From positions 248,001 to 312,000 of the forward strand of contig CP079955.1 in the NCBI GenBank assembly GCA_019357535.2: a stretch of 64,000 nucleotides of DNA, given 5' to 3'. The position numbers and the translations under genes are program-made. The notes below the pieces were generated by a model, which searched no databases, was not told where the DNA came from, and was given only the letters and a program-made list of their open reading frames with translations. Numbering within the stretch: the first letter of the stretch is position 1; the number at the start of each line of letters is the position of its first letter. This document shows, in pieces, positions 8,741 through 16,371 of the stretch. The stretch comes from Macrococcus sp. 19Msa1099 (lineage in GTDB: Bacteria; Bacillota; Bacilli; Staphylococcales; Staphylococcaceae).

Positions 8741-8947
8741 ATGCCGATGATGAATGTTTATGTAACGCTTGAAGAGAAGAAGATGATTCAGGCAGTTGCT
8801 GAAGCTTTGGATATGAAAGTGTCAGATGTTTTTAAAACATATTCAATGAAAGAAATAGAAAGTAAAGCACGTGATCTTGATATTGATCAAGTGTCAGTAA
8901 AGCAGGATAAACAGCATAAAGCGATGATGCGTGAGCTTGGGTTATAG
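8741..8947 (+). CDS. Small ribbon-helix-helix protein, orphan RelB/DUF6290-like antitoxin homologue
   Basis: 68 residues beginning PMMNVYVTLEEKKMIQAVAEALDMKVSDVFKTYSM. A short N-terminal beta strand (MNVYVTL), two helices and an SDVF turn are the layout of MetJ/Arc-type DNA-binding antitoxins of the RelB/DUF6290 group. The tail is acidic and then basic, usually the toxin-binding part. A GAAAGGAATG ribosome site supports the start. No RelE/ParE-like toxin frame is found next to it: 8948-9069 holds only a terminator and then a truncated transporter start. It may be solitary or the remnant of a pair. Confidence 0.6.
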   Translation: MPMMNVYVTLEEKKMIQAVAEALDMKVSDVFKTYSMKEIESKARDLDIDQVSVKQDKQHKAMMRELGL

Positions 8948-9025
8948 TGTTTACAACTCATTTTATGCGCTTTATAATATTTCTAAAGGTGGCTTTGTGC
9001 CGGTTTTCATTTATATGATGATTAC

Positions 9026-9055
9026 AGCGCCTTCCGATATGGAAGGCGCTTTTTA
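9026..9055 (+). terminator. Intrinsic terminator behind the RHH gene
   Basis: A perfect 10-bp stem (AGCGCCTTCC / GGAAGGCGCT) with a 5-base loop is followed by TTTTATTTT. It ends transcription about 80 bases after the RHH gene and directly precedes the broken transporter start at 9070. Confidence 0.88.
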
Positions 9056-9069
9056 TTTTGGAGGTTATA

Positions 9070-9201
9070 ATGAAGGTTAATTTGTTTTTACTTGCGATGA
9101 TGGCATTTTTAGCAGGGTTAAATGAGCTTGTGCTAGCAGGTATTCTACCTTATTTTGCGTGTGTAGAGGAATGTTTAAGGGATTTATGTGCTACAGCATG
9201 A
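9070..9201 (+). pseudogene. Truncated 5' end of an MFS transporter gene
   Basis: A TTTTGGAGG ribosome site precedes an ATG that opens MKVNLFLLAMMAFLAGLNEL and continues VLAGILPYFA. This closely resembles the first helix of AraJ-type drug and sugar efflux permeases (compare FVVGMVELVVAGIL in the gene ending at 42253). After about 30 residues the frame enters the tail of the opposite-strand DUF3147 gene and stops at residue 43 (CVEECLRDLCATA). A functional carrier needs about 380 residues. The likely history is a deletion or rearrangement that removed the rest of the gene, with the breakpoint near 9155-9165. Confidence 0.6.
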
Positions 9202-9548
9202 TGAACGAGGCTGACAACTTTAGAAATTGTAAGCGCGCTCCCAAACCATGCGATAAATCCTGTAACTATACTCAGAGCATAGTTTGAAGTTGTGCTTAAC
9301 ATACTCCATGTAACGAGTATGCTGATCAAACCGCCAGTCATGCCGAATACAGCACCGCGACATACGTTCGTTGCAAATTTATTACCGTACTCCATACCTG
9401 CAATTATAAGGGAAAGGAGGAATACAGCGGGGAATGTTGCGAATATACCGCCAAAATCTTCCCATGGGATTACTTTTGAAATGATATAGCTGAAAGCAAC
9501 AGTGCTTCCGCCGATGAGGAATTTTAATAATAGTATTTTTATTTTCAT
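9150..9548 (-). CDS. DUF3147 family small membrane protein (second of a tandem pair)
   Basis: About 132 residues with four predicted membrane helices: KFLIGGSTVAFSYIISKVIPW, GIFATFPAVFLLSLIIAGM, GAVFGMTGGLISILVTW and a final SIVTGFIAWFGSALTISKVV. The motif GGIFATFPAVFL is shared with the gene just upstream (GGIFATLPAVFL), so the two arose by duplication. DUF3147 proteins have no firm function. The frame is open further upstream, but AAAGGAAG before 9548 marks the start MKIKILLL. The first stop codon lies over the broken MFS remnant on the other strand; the histidine-rich tail (VHHAVAHKSLKHSSTHAK) may be extended by that rearrangement. Confidence 0.78.
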   Translation of the reverse strand: MKIKILLLKFLIGGSTVAFSYIISKVIPWEDFGGIFATFPAVFLLSLIIAGMEYGNKFATNVCRGAVFGMTGGLISILVTWSMLSTTSNYALSIVTGFIAWFGSALTISKVVSLVHHAVAHKSLKHSSTHAK

Positions 9549-9562
9549 CTGAAAGACTTCCT

Positions 9563-9922
9563 TTAGATATTTTTGAATGCGAATAATACGCAAGAAATAA
9601 CAAACCAGCAAAGCGTTGATAACACAGCGCCTTTCTTAAATCCTGTCTTAGGTACAAAGTATGATGCGAAGGTAACAGTTAAGATGCAGCTCGTAATACC
9701 GATGACGGCACCGCTGCTTAAATTCATCGAAGCATTTACTAAATCTTCGCCGTGGTGATCGACTGATAGTGCAAGTATTGCTGCTAGAAATACAGCAGGA
9801 AGTGTAGCAAAGATACCACCGATTTTACCACCTACTTTACTTGCAATGATAGATGCGCCAGCTACTGCAGCACCACCGATGATAAAGCGTAATATTAACC
9901 CGGACAATGATATTCCGAACAT
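9563..9922 (-). CDS. DUF3147 family small membrane protein (first of a tandem pair)
   Basis: 119 residues with four hydrophobic helices. Key segments are LILRFIIGGAAVAGASIIASK, GGIFATLPAVFLAAILAL, SSGAVIGITSCILTVTFASYF and a C-terminal AVLSTLCWFVISCVLFAF. The size is usual for DUF3147. It lies 14 bases upstream of its paralogue, so the pair is cotranscribed and might form a heteromeric complex, as paired small transporters do (inference). GGCHHH-type metal motifs are absent; the HHGED segment in the first loop is the only polar cluster. The ATG at 9922 follows an AAAGAGATGACCTGA stretch. It is divergent from the ybaN-like gene. Confidence 0.8.
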   Translation of the reverse strand: MFGISLSGLILRFIIGGAAVAGASIIASKVGGKIGGIFATLPAVFLAAILALSVDHHGEDLVNASMNLSSGAVIGITSCILTVTFASYFVPKTGFKKGAVLSTLCWFVISCVLFAFKNI

Positions 9923-10035
9923 TCAGGTCATCTCTTTTCTTTATTCGTGATTAATTTCACAATTAAGAATAAGCGTGTTTTAATATATTGTAAAGTCATT
10001 TGAACATAATGCCACGTAATTGTCACAAGTATTAC

Positions 10036-10055
10036 TTTACTAACTTGTTGGTAAA
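10036..10055. promoter_or_regulatory. Imperfect 20-bp palindrome in the DUF3147 / ybaN divergent promoter region
   Basis: TTTACTAAC and GTTGGTAAA flank a TT centre, with eight of nine positions paired. It overlaps the -35 of the rightward promoter (TTGGTA 10048-10053, 16 bases, TATACT 10070-10075). It looks like an operator for a dimeric repressor, but the protein is unknown. Confidence 0.45.
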
Positions 10056-10102
10056 ACATACTAAATTCCTATACTATTAAGATACGAAAAAATTGTAGGA
10101 GA

Positions 10103-10471
10103 ATGCTTGTGAAATATTTTTTGATTGCTATAGGAATCATATCGACTGTACTTGGCTTCATCGGTGCAGCATTACCCCTTTTGCCGACAACGCCATTTTT
10201 ACTGCTGGCAGTATTCTGTTTCGCACGCAGTTCTGATCGGTTTCATGAATGGCTCGTGCGAACAAGGCTATATAAAAGTTATGTGCAGGAGTTTTATGAA
10301 CAAAAAGGATATACGATGAAGAAGAAATTTCAACTATTACTGTCAGTATATATCGTTGTTGGATTTTCAATGTATATGGTCGATCATTTATATATTAGGA
10401 TTGGACTTGGAATAATGTTGTTCCTACAGACGGTGGTACTGTTTACGTTTGTGAAGACGATTAAAGAATGA
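10103..10471 (+). CDS. YbaN family (DUF454) membrane protein
   Basis: 122 residues. The family signature is plain: an N-terminal helix, then GFIGAALPLLPTTPFLLLAVFCFARSSDRFHEWL, followed by a charged segment (YTMKKKFQLLL) and two more helices at about 75-115. DUF454 proteins are small inner-membrane proteins of unknown function; the LPLLPTTPF motif is their hallmark. An upstream GTAGGAGAATGCTTGTG gives an ATG at 10103. A promoter with TATACT at 10070 lies in front and a strong bidirectional terminator overlaps the end. It is not in an operon with other genes. Confidence 0.88.
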   Translation: MLVKYFLIAIGIISTVLGFIGAALPLLPTTPFLLLAVFCFARSSDRFHEWLVRTRLYKSYVQEFYEQKGYTMKKKFQLLLSVYIVVGFSMYMVDHLYIRIGLGIMLFLQTVVLFTFVKTIKE

Positions 10472-10504
10472 AAGGCACGCATCATTTTGATGCGTGCCTT
10501 TTTG
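10471..10504. terminator. Bidirectional terminator between ybaN-like gene and the LacI regulator
   Basis: A perfect 14-bp stem (AAAGGCACGCATCA / TGATGCGTGCCTTT) with a 3-base loop has T-rich ends on both strands and overlaps the stop of the LacI-type gene. Confidence 0.92.
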
Positions 10505-11504
10505 TGATTACTGTTTCTCTTTCAATCAGTTTATGTGGAATAACAAAACGCGTGCCCTCTATTCTGTCACCTTTTATTAGGCTTGCAAGTTTATGCATCG
10601 CTATTTGACCGAGTTTTTCAGTTTCTATATCCAGCGTTGTTAAATAAGGATGCGTGAGCGTTGAAAATATTGAATTGTTAAAGCTAATCACTGAAATATC
10701 ATCTGGCACTCTATAACCATATAATTCAACCAGCTGAATAATACGCAAAGCAAAAATATCATCCAGCGCGATAATTGCTGTCGTATTTGTAGCCTGTATT
10801 TTATCTTCAAATTTGATGTAGTCATCTGGCGCATTTAGTGTCAGGCTTTGATGTGCATTTAACTGTGCCATCATCATCGATTTCTGATAGCCGAAGTATC
10901 GTTCATAGAAAATGTTCTCTGTTGTCGTATTTGTGATAAAGAGTATGTTTTGATGGCCATTTTTGATTAAATAATCGGTCGCTTGCTGACCGAGGAGCTG
11001 GTTATCATTATCTACATAAATTGTATTTGAAAGTGCGTCATAAGGTTGTCCGATTAATACGAAAGGAATACTATGTTTACGCAAATATTCAATGATAGGA
11101 TCATCAATGACAGAGTATGTAATGATAAAGCCGCCAACTTGCTTTTCAGTATGCATCGCTTTAACATTCTCGAACAATGTATCGATGTCTTTCGCAATTG
11201 CAAGAGCTGTGGTTAAGTTATGAGTTCGTGCTTCCCCGTTTATCGCTTCAATAATTTCAAGGAAGAATGGATTAGCAAGACGCTCTTTGGAATCGAGTGG
11301 TGGCAAAATGATGCCTACAGCACTCGTCGTACGCTTCCCAAGATTTCTTGCAGAAATATTCGGAACGTAGCCGAGTTCATCCATTACTTTCTGAACTTTC
11401 TTCTTTGTCGCCTGTGAGATGCTCGGATGATCATTGATCACGCGTGACACTGTGCTTGTTGCAACACCTGCAGCGTGTGCAACGTCTTTAACGGTTATTG
11501 CCAT
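10482..11504 (-). CDS. LacI/GalR-family transcriptional repressor of the adjacent sugar PTS gene
   Basis: 340 residues. The N-terminal HTH ITVKDVAHAAGVATSTVSRVIN (residues 3-24) and hinge LGYVPNISARNLGKR are typical of the LacI family; the rest is a periplasmic-binding-protein-like effector domain with GYRVPDDISVISFNNS. The frame extends 20 codons further upstream, but a GGAGG site marks ATG 11504 and the usual MAITVKDV opening. It is divergent from an EIICBA permease gene with operator-like palindromes between, so it probably senses that sugar or its phosphate. A maltose or alpha-glucoside regulator of the MalR type is the best guess. It is not CcpA by context. Confidence 0.88.
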   Translation of the reverse strand: MAITVKDVAHAAGVATSTVSRVINDHPSISQATKKKVQKVMDELGYVPNISARNLGKRTTSAVGIILPPLDSKERLANPFFLEIIEAINGEARTHNLTTALAIAKDIDTLFENVKAMHTEKQVGGFIITYSVIDDPIIEYLRKHSIPFVLIGQPYDALSNTIYVDNDNQLLGQQATDYLIKNGHQNILFITNTTTENIFYERYFGYQKSMMMAQLNAHQSLTLNAPDDYIKFEDKIQATNTTAIIALDDIFALRIIQLVELYGYRVPDDISVISFNNSIFSTLTHPYLTTLDIETEKLGQIAMHKLASLIKGDRIEGTRFVIPHKLIERETVITKRHASK

Positions 11505-11543
11505 GATTTTCCTCCACGTTACATGATTTATCTCTATGATGGA

Positions 11544-11555
11544 GCAAACGATTGC
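11544..11555. promoter_or_regulatory. LacI-type operator candidate, regulator side
   Basis: GCAAACGATTGC is a 12-bp near-palindrome with the central CG favoured by LacI-family proteins. It lies 39 bases upstream of the repressor start, so autoregulation is likely. Confidence 0.55.
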
Positions 11556-11632
11556 ATTAGTCAATACACTTATAAAAGCTTATTAAAGTTACTATTTACA
11601 AAAATAAGTTACAGTGATATATTGAATTCAAC

Positions 11633-11644
11633 GAAACCGGTTGC
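11633..11644. promoter_or_regulatory. LacI-type operator candidate, permease side
   Basis: GAAACCGGTTGC has the perfect 8-bp core AACCGGTT and the same GN(A)AAC...GTTGC outline as the site at 11544. It lies 25 bases before the permease start, where bound repressor would block transcription. Confidence 0.55.
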
Positions 11645-11669
11645 ATAAAAATAAAAGGAGTTGAATGTA

Positions 11670-13838
11670 GTGAAAAAATTATTAAGTTTTGAATTCTGGC
11701 AAAAGTTCGGAAAAGCATTGATGGTCGTTGTTGCAGTAATGCCAGCTGCTGGGTTGATGATCAGTATCGGGAAATCGATTCCATTAATCAGTCCGGATAT
11801 GCAGATGTTGATTACAATTGGTAGTGTCATAGAGAGTATAGGTTGGGCGATTATTGGAAATCTACATCTACTCTTTGCGTTAGCAATTGGTGGAAGCTGG
11901 GCGAAAGAGCGTGCAGGTGGGGCATTTGCAGCAGGAATCGCATTTATATTAATCAACCGTATTACAGGTGCGGTCTTTGGTGTAAACAGTGCAATGTTAG
12001 CAGATGACAAAGCGTTTACACACACGTTATTCGGCACTAAGATTATGGTGAAAGGGTTCTTTACGAGTGTGTTAGAGGCACCGGCTTTAAATATGGGTGT
12101 GTTCGTAGGGATTATCGCAGGTTTTGTTGGTGCCAATGCATATAACAAATATTATAACTACCGTAAGTTGCCAGATGCATTATCATTCTTCAATGGTAAA
12201 CGTTTTGTACCGTTTGTCGTTATTTTATGGTCGACAATTGTAGCGATTGTACTATCAATCGTATGGCCTTATATACAGGCTGGTATTAACAACTTCGGTC
12301 TATGGATTGCAACATCTAAGGATACAGCGCCTATCTTAGCACCATTCTTATTTGGATTTTTAGAGCGTTTATTATTACCATTTGGATTACACCATATGCT
12401 TACAATTCCAATTAACTATACGCAACTTGGTGGAACATATGAAATTCTTTCTGGTGGACAAGCAGGGACGAAAGTGTATGGACAAGATCCTTTGTGGCTA
12501 GCATGGGCAACAGATTTAGTAAACTTAAATCACGCTGGAGATACAGCGCAATATCATCACGTATTAAATACATTCACACCTGCACGTTTTAAAGTAGGAC
12601 AAATGATTGGTTCAAGCGGTATTTTAATGGGGCTTGCTTATGCGATGTACCGTAACGTTGATAAAGATAAGAAACCGAAATATAAATCAATGTATTTATC
12701 AGCTGCAATCGCAGTATTCTTAACTGGTGTAACAGAACCTTTAGAATTTATGTTCATGTTTGTAGCAGCACCACTTTATGCGGTATATGCAGTTATTCAA
12801 GGTGCAGCATTCGCGATGGCAGACGTTATCAACCTACGCGTTCATTCATTTGGGACAATCGAATTATTAACACGTACACCTCTTGCGCTTAAAGCGGGAC
12901 TTGGCGGCGACTTGATTAACTTTGTGTTAACAACGATTGGATTTGCAATCGCAACATATTTCATTGCAAATCTCTTAATCAAAAAGTTCAATTTTGCAAC
13001 ACCAGGACGTAACGGAAATTATGAGATTGATGGAGAATCTAACGCAACAGAAGTTGTAGCAGCAGATAAGCAAGTGATTCAAGTCATCCACTTATTAGGT
13101 GGGAAAGAGAATATTAAAGATGTCGACGCTTGTATGACAAGACTGCGAGTAAGTGTTAATGATAAAGCTAAAGTTGCGACAGAAACGGAATGGAAGAAAG
13201 CTGGAGCAATGGGATTAATCGTGAAAGATAACGGTGTACAGGCTGTTTATGGTCCTAAAGCAGACGTATTAAAATCAGATATCGAAGATTTATTACAGTC
13301 AGGCGCTGATATTCCACAGCCAGAAGAAACAGTGGTTCAGCCAACTATACTGGACAACTCTGATGGTGCTGGATTTACAGGTCATGTACATCAACTACTT
13401 GCAGTTGCAGATGGAGAAGTCATCGATATTACTTCTGTGAACGACCCGGTATTCTCACAGAAGATGATGGGTGAAGGTTATGCAGTAAAGCCCGAATCAG
13501 AAGAAGTTGCATCGCCAGTAGATGGAGAAATCATCAGTATCTTCCCAACGAAACATGCAATCGGTATTAGAACGAATGATGGGATAGAAGTGCTCGTGCA
13601 TATGGGTATTGAAACAGTTCAAATGAAACAACCAGCTTCACGCGTTGTTGTCAATGACGGTCAGAAGGTAAAAGCTGGAGATACATTAGCTTATATGGAT
13701 CTCGCAGCAGTAAGAGCAGAAGGTAAGGATACGACAATTATTATCGTAATGACCAATAGCGATAAAGTTGATACATTACAATTAAATAAAACAGGAATCG
13801 TTCAAAAAGGTGAAACAGTTGGTACGATGACAGTTTAA
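11670..13838 (+). CDS. Sugar PTS permease, fused EIIC-EIIB-EIIA (glucose/maltose family)
   Basis: 722 residues. EIIC (about 1-430) is the membrane channel, starting FWQKFGKALMVVVAVMPAAG and including LLPFGLHHMLTIP. EIIB (about 460-545) carries the phospho-cysteine in DVDACMTRLRVSV. EIIA (about 580-722) carries the phospho-histidine in EVLVHMGIETV. Such proteins import and phosphorylate glucose or an alpha-glucoside with phosphate from HPr. Three candidate starts exist; GGAG at 11657 fits GTG 11670 best, and TTG 11661 touches the ribosome site. The divergent LacI regulator suggests an inducible sugar rather than constitutive glucose uptake, and the exact substrate is open. A phospho-alpha-glucosidase is not in view. 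Confidence 0.9.
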   Translation: MKKLLSFEFWQKFGKALMVVVAVMPAAGLMISIGKSIPLISPDMQMLITIGSVIESIGWAIIGNLHLLFALAIGGSWAKERAGGAFAAGIAFILINRITGAVFGVNSAMLADDKAFTHTLFGTKIMVKGFFTSVLEAPALNMGVFVGIIAGFVGANAYNKYYNYRKLPDALSFFNGKRFVPFVVILWSTIVAIVLSIVWPYIQAGINNFGLWIATSKDTAPILAPFLFGFLERLLLPFGLHHMLTIPINYTQLGGTYEILSGGQAGTKVYGQDPLWLAWATDLVNLNHAGDTAQYHHVLNTFTPARFKVGQMIGSSGILMGLAYAMYRNVDKDKKPKYKSMYLSAAIAVFLTGVTEPLEFMFMFVAAPLYAVYAVIQGAAFAMADVINLRVHSFGTIELLTRTPLALKAGLGGDLINFVLTTIGFAIATYFIANLLIKKFNFATPGRNGNYEIDGESNATEVVAADKQVIQVIHLLGGKENIKDVDACMTRLRVSVNDKAKVATETEWKKAGAMGLIVKDNGVQAVYGPKADVLKSDIEDLLQSGADIPQPEETVVQPTILDNSDGAGFTGHVHQLLAVADGEVIDITSVNDPVFSQKMMGEGYAVKPESEEVASPVDGEIISIFPTKHAIGIRTNDGIEVLVHMGIETVQMKQPASRVVVNDGQKVKAGDTLAYMDLAAVRAEGKDTTIIIVMTNSDKVDTLQLNKTGIVQKGETVGTMTV

Positions 13839-13841
13839 TCA

Positions 13842-13869
13842 AAAAGACAGTCTTTGGACTGTCTTTTCG
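13842..13869 (+). terminator. Intrinsic terminator of the PTS gene
   Basis: An 11-bp stem (AAAAGACAGTC / GACTGTCTTTT) with a 4-base loop lies 4 bases after the stop codon. Confidence 0.88.
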
Positions 13870-13906
13870 TTATAATAGGGATAATTAATGATAAGGAGCG
13901 AATGCA

Positions 13907-14728
13907 GTGAAAGTACTAACATTAAATACCCACAGCTGGTTAGAAGACAATCAAGAAGAGAAACTAAATGTTATCGTGGCGCGTATACTGAAAGCAGACT
14001 ATGACATTATTGCACTTCAGGAAGTAAATCAATTATCGGAGAATGACGTTATTGATGCACCGAATAATCTTTGCCCTCTATTGGATCAAACGCCTATTAA
14101 AGAAGGCAACTTCGCATACGAAATTGTAGAAAAACTACGTGCCCTCGGTGTAACCTATTACTGGAGTTACGCGATGAGTCATATCGGTTATGACATCTAT
14201 GATGAAGGTAGTGCATTGCTATCTAAAGCACCGATTGATCCATATGCAGTATTTGTTTCGATAGAAGAAAGTCCTGATGACTATAAATCAAGAAAGATAC
14301 TATTTGGAAAAACAAATGTAGGCGATAATGAAATGCTCGCAGTCAGCTGTCACTACTCGTGGTGGACGACATTTGCAGAAGGGTTCAGCTATGAATGGAA
14401 TAATACAATTAATGCATTGTCACATTATGAGTTGCCGAAGCTTTTAATGGGAGACTTTAATAATCCAGAAGGTACAGAGGGATATGCATATGTATTAAAA
14501 AGTGACGCGAATATACAAGATACATATACAGTCGCAAAAAAGAGAACAGGCAGTCATACCATCGAGAAAAATATTGCAGGGTGGGAAGATAATGATGGTA
14601 AGCTAAGAATTGATTTTATCTTCAGTACCCCTGAATTTAAGGTATTACATCACGGTACAGTGTTTGATGGAAGAACAGAAGCAATTGTGAGCGATCACTT
14701 CGGAGTAGAAGCGGAAATAGAACTTTAA
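13907..14728 (+). CDS. Endonuclease/exonuclease/phosphatase-fold hydrolase
   Basis: 273 residues of the EEP superfamily (DNase I, exonuclease III and sphingomyelinase fold). Visible conserved points are LTLNTHSW (N), IIALQEVNQ (catalytic metal-binding E), CHYSWWTT, LLMGDFNNPEG (D and N) and the C-terminal IVSDHFGVEAEI (D-H). No signal peptide is seen, so it is cytoplasmic. Substrates in this superfamily range from nucleic acids to phosphoinositides and cannot be read from the sequence. It starts with GTG 13907 behind AAGGAGCG and is transcribed alone between two terminators. Its place behind a PTS gene is conserved in some Firmicutes as far as I recall, but no link is known. Confidence 0.85.
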   Translation: MKVLTLNTHSWLEDNQEEKLNVIVARILKADYDIIALQEVNQLSENDVIDAPNNLCPLLDQTPIKEGNFAYEIVEKLRALGVTYYWSYAMSHIGYDIYDEGSALLSKAPIDPYAVFVSIEESPDDYKSRKILFGKTNVGDNEMLAVSCHYSWWTTFAEGFSYEWNNTINALSHYELPKLLMGDFNNPEGTEGYAYVLKSDANIQDTYTVAKKRTGSHTIEKNIAGWEDNDGKLRIDFIFSTPEFKVLHHGTVFDGRTEAIVSDHFGVEAEIEL

Positions 14729-14757
14729 AAGTACCAGCCATGTGCTGGTACTTTTTT
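14727..14757 (+). terminator. Intrinsic terminator of the EEP hydrolase gene
   Basis: A 12-bp stem (AAAAGTACCAGC / GCTGGTACTTTT) with a 5-base loop continues into TTTTTTG. Confidence 0.9.
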
Positions 14758-14798
14758 GTTTGTTGACTATTATGGCATAATAAAATTGAGGTGAGCAT

Positions 14799-15470
14799 AT
14801 GAAGATTATGATTGTTGAAGATGATCCGGTGATTCGTGAACATCTTGCTGAAGCACTTAAAAAATGGCAGTACGAAGTATACATTGCAAAAAACTTTAAT
14901 GATATCATTGAAGAATTTAATGATTACAAGCCGCATATAGTACTACTAGATATTAATTTACCTGCTTATAATGGTTATCACTGGTGTCAGGAAATAAGAA
15001 AGATTTCTCAAATTCCGATTATATTTATCAGTAGTAGAAATGATAGTATGGATCAAGTGATGGCAATGCAGATGGGTGCTGACGACTATATCGAGAAACC
15101 ATTTAATATGACGGTTACAGTATCCAAAGTTCAGGCGATGCTAAGAAGAAGTTATGACTTTTCCATTTTAGAAAAAGGGATGGAGATTAATGGTGTGGAA
15201 CTGATTCCAGAACAGGCAAAATTGATGTTTCACGAGGAACATATAGATTTAACGTTGACAGAACTTCAGATTATGCAAAGTCTATTTAAAGCAAATGGAG
15301 GTTTTGTCAGTCGCAATGCACTCATCGAATCATGCTGGGAATCAGAGCATTTTATTGATGATAATACGCTTGCTGTCAACATGACACGATTACGTAAAAA
15401 GCTTCAGAAGATTGGGCTTGATAATTTTATTGAAACAAAGAAAAATGTCGGATATCGAGTGGTGAAGTAA
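14799..15470 (+). CDS. OmpR-family response regulator of a Bce-type peptide-antibiotic sensing module (BraR/NsaR-like)
   Basis: 223 residues. The receiver domain (1-115) has the acidic pair EDD near the N terminus, the phospho-acceptor in IVLLDINLP (residue about 51), the switch serine in IPIIFISSR and the lysine in DYIEKPFN. The winged-helix domain (about 125-223) ends in TVGY-type sequence (FIETKKNVGYRVVK). It overlaps the kinase start by one base. Length and partner genes match BraR/BceR regulators, which activate the ABC transporter genes that follow when a peptide antibiotic is being handled. Confidence 0.9.
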   Translation: MKIMIVEDDPVIREHLAEALKKWQYEVYIAKNFNDIIEEFNDYKPHIVLLDINLPAYNGYHWCQEIRKISQIPIIFISSRNDSMDQVMAMQMGADDYIEKPFNMTVTVSKVQAMLRRSYDFSILEKGMEINGVELIPEQAKLMFHEEHIDLTLTELQIMQSLFKANGGFVSRNALIESCWESEHFIDDNTLAVNMTRLRKKLQKIGLDNFIETKKNVGYRVVK

Positions 15471-16366
15471 TGGGTTTTATTAAATATAAATTGAATGAAA
15501 TCATTATTATTATCGTGCTTTCATTATTATTTGGACTAATTATGATGCTTTATAATACTCCTTTAGAAGGCATTGTATTAACTGCAGGTATTATTATATT
15601 TTTAGGAATTATTTATTTCAGTTACAGTATGATGATATATAAAAAAGTGTGTACGGTACAAGAAGAAAATTTACAATTGAAAGAAGAAATTCAGGACATA
15701 AGAAATGAAAAGATCGAGTATCAAAGTGAAATAGAGTCATACTTCCTGTTGTGGGTTCATCAAATGAAGACACCAATCACTGCTTCAAAATTGTTGCTAG
15801 AAGCTGAAGATATTCAAACAATTTCACAGATGCGTCACGAGATTCTGCAGATTGATAATTATACGAATCTCGCACTCAGTTATCTAAAGCTAATGAATGA
15901 AAAGACAGACATGGTTTTTATGGAGGTGCGAATGGATGACTTAATCACCCCTCTCATTAAACGTTACTCAATTCAATTTATTCATAACGATACAAAGCTG
16001 CATTACGAAAAAATATACGACAGTGTATTAACTGATGCGAAATGGACTAGTGTGATGATAGAACAAATTTTAAATAATGCACTGAAGTATGCACGTGGTA
16101 AAAATATATGGATCAAATATAGCGAAGCAGAAAATATCTTGTCGGTAAAAGATGATGGCATAGGGATTAATACTTCTGATTTGCCCAAGATATTTGAAAA
16201 AGGCTTCTCCGGATATAATGGTAGATTGAATGATAAATCTAGCGGTATAGGTTTATATATTGTTAAAACGATTGCGCGAAGAATGAATGTCTCTGTTTCA
16301 GTAGAATCTGAATTAGGCAAAGGGACAACTTTTCATATGAAATTCCCGAACCTTACAAATTTGTAA
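15470..16366 (+). CDS. Intramembrane-sensing histidine kinase (BraS/NsaS/BceS-like)
   Basis: 298 residues. Two membrane helices (about 11-30 and 34-56) are separated by only a few residues, so there is no extracellular sensor domain; such kinases sense through their partner ABC transporter. The H-box is LLWVHQMKTPITA (phospho-His near residue 101). Then come ALSYLKLMNEKTD, the N-box EQILNNALKYARGK and G-boxes DDGIGI and SSGIGLYIVK. LWVHQMKTPITA and ALSYLKLMNE recall S. aureus BraS rather than GraS (from memory). The stop codon lies inside a 24-bp perfect palindrome (16348-16371). Confidence 0.9.
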   Translation: MGFIKYKLNEIIIIIVLSLLFGLIMMLYNTPLEGIVLTAGIIIFLGIIYFSYSMMIYKKVCTVQEENLQLKEEIQDIRNEKIEYQSEIESYFLLWVHQMKTPITASKLLLEAEDIQTISQMRHEILQIDNYTNLALSYLKLMNEKTDMVFMEVRMDDLITPLIKRYSIQFIHNDTKLHYEKIYDSVLTDAKWTSVMIEQILNNALKYARGKNIWIKYSEAENILSVKDDGIGINTSDLPKIFEKGFSGYNGRLNDKSSGIGLYIVKTIARRMNVSVSVESELGKGTTFHMKFPNLTNL

Positions 16367-16371
16367 GGTTC
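16348..16371. promoter_or_regulatory. 24-bp perfect palindrome: terminator and/or response-regulator box
   Basis: The arms are GAACCTTACAAA and TTTGTAAGGTTC, followed by ATTTTTATCTTT. The core ACAAATTTGT (16355-16364) equals the GraR box described upstream of vraFG, dlt and mprF in S. aureus. The site lies about 97 bases before the transporter start and overlaps the end of the kinase gene. It could be an intrinsic terminator that separates kinase from transporter expression, a regulator binding site, or both. Confidence 0.6.

Noticed and set aside
8741-9201. Complete toxin-antitoxin pair
   Set aside because: The frame after the RHH gene encodes a membrane helix of MFS type, not a RelE/ParE toxin, and a terminator separates them.
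10482-11504. The LacI-type regulator being CcpA
   Set aside because: It is divergent from one PTS gene with dedicated operators, and lacks the aroA-side context of ccpA; a local regulator is more likely.
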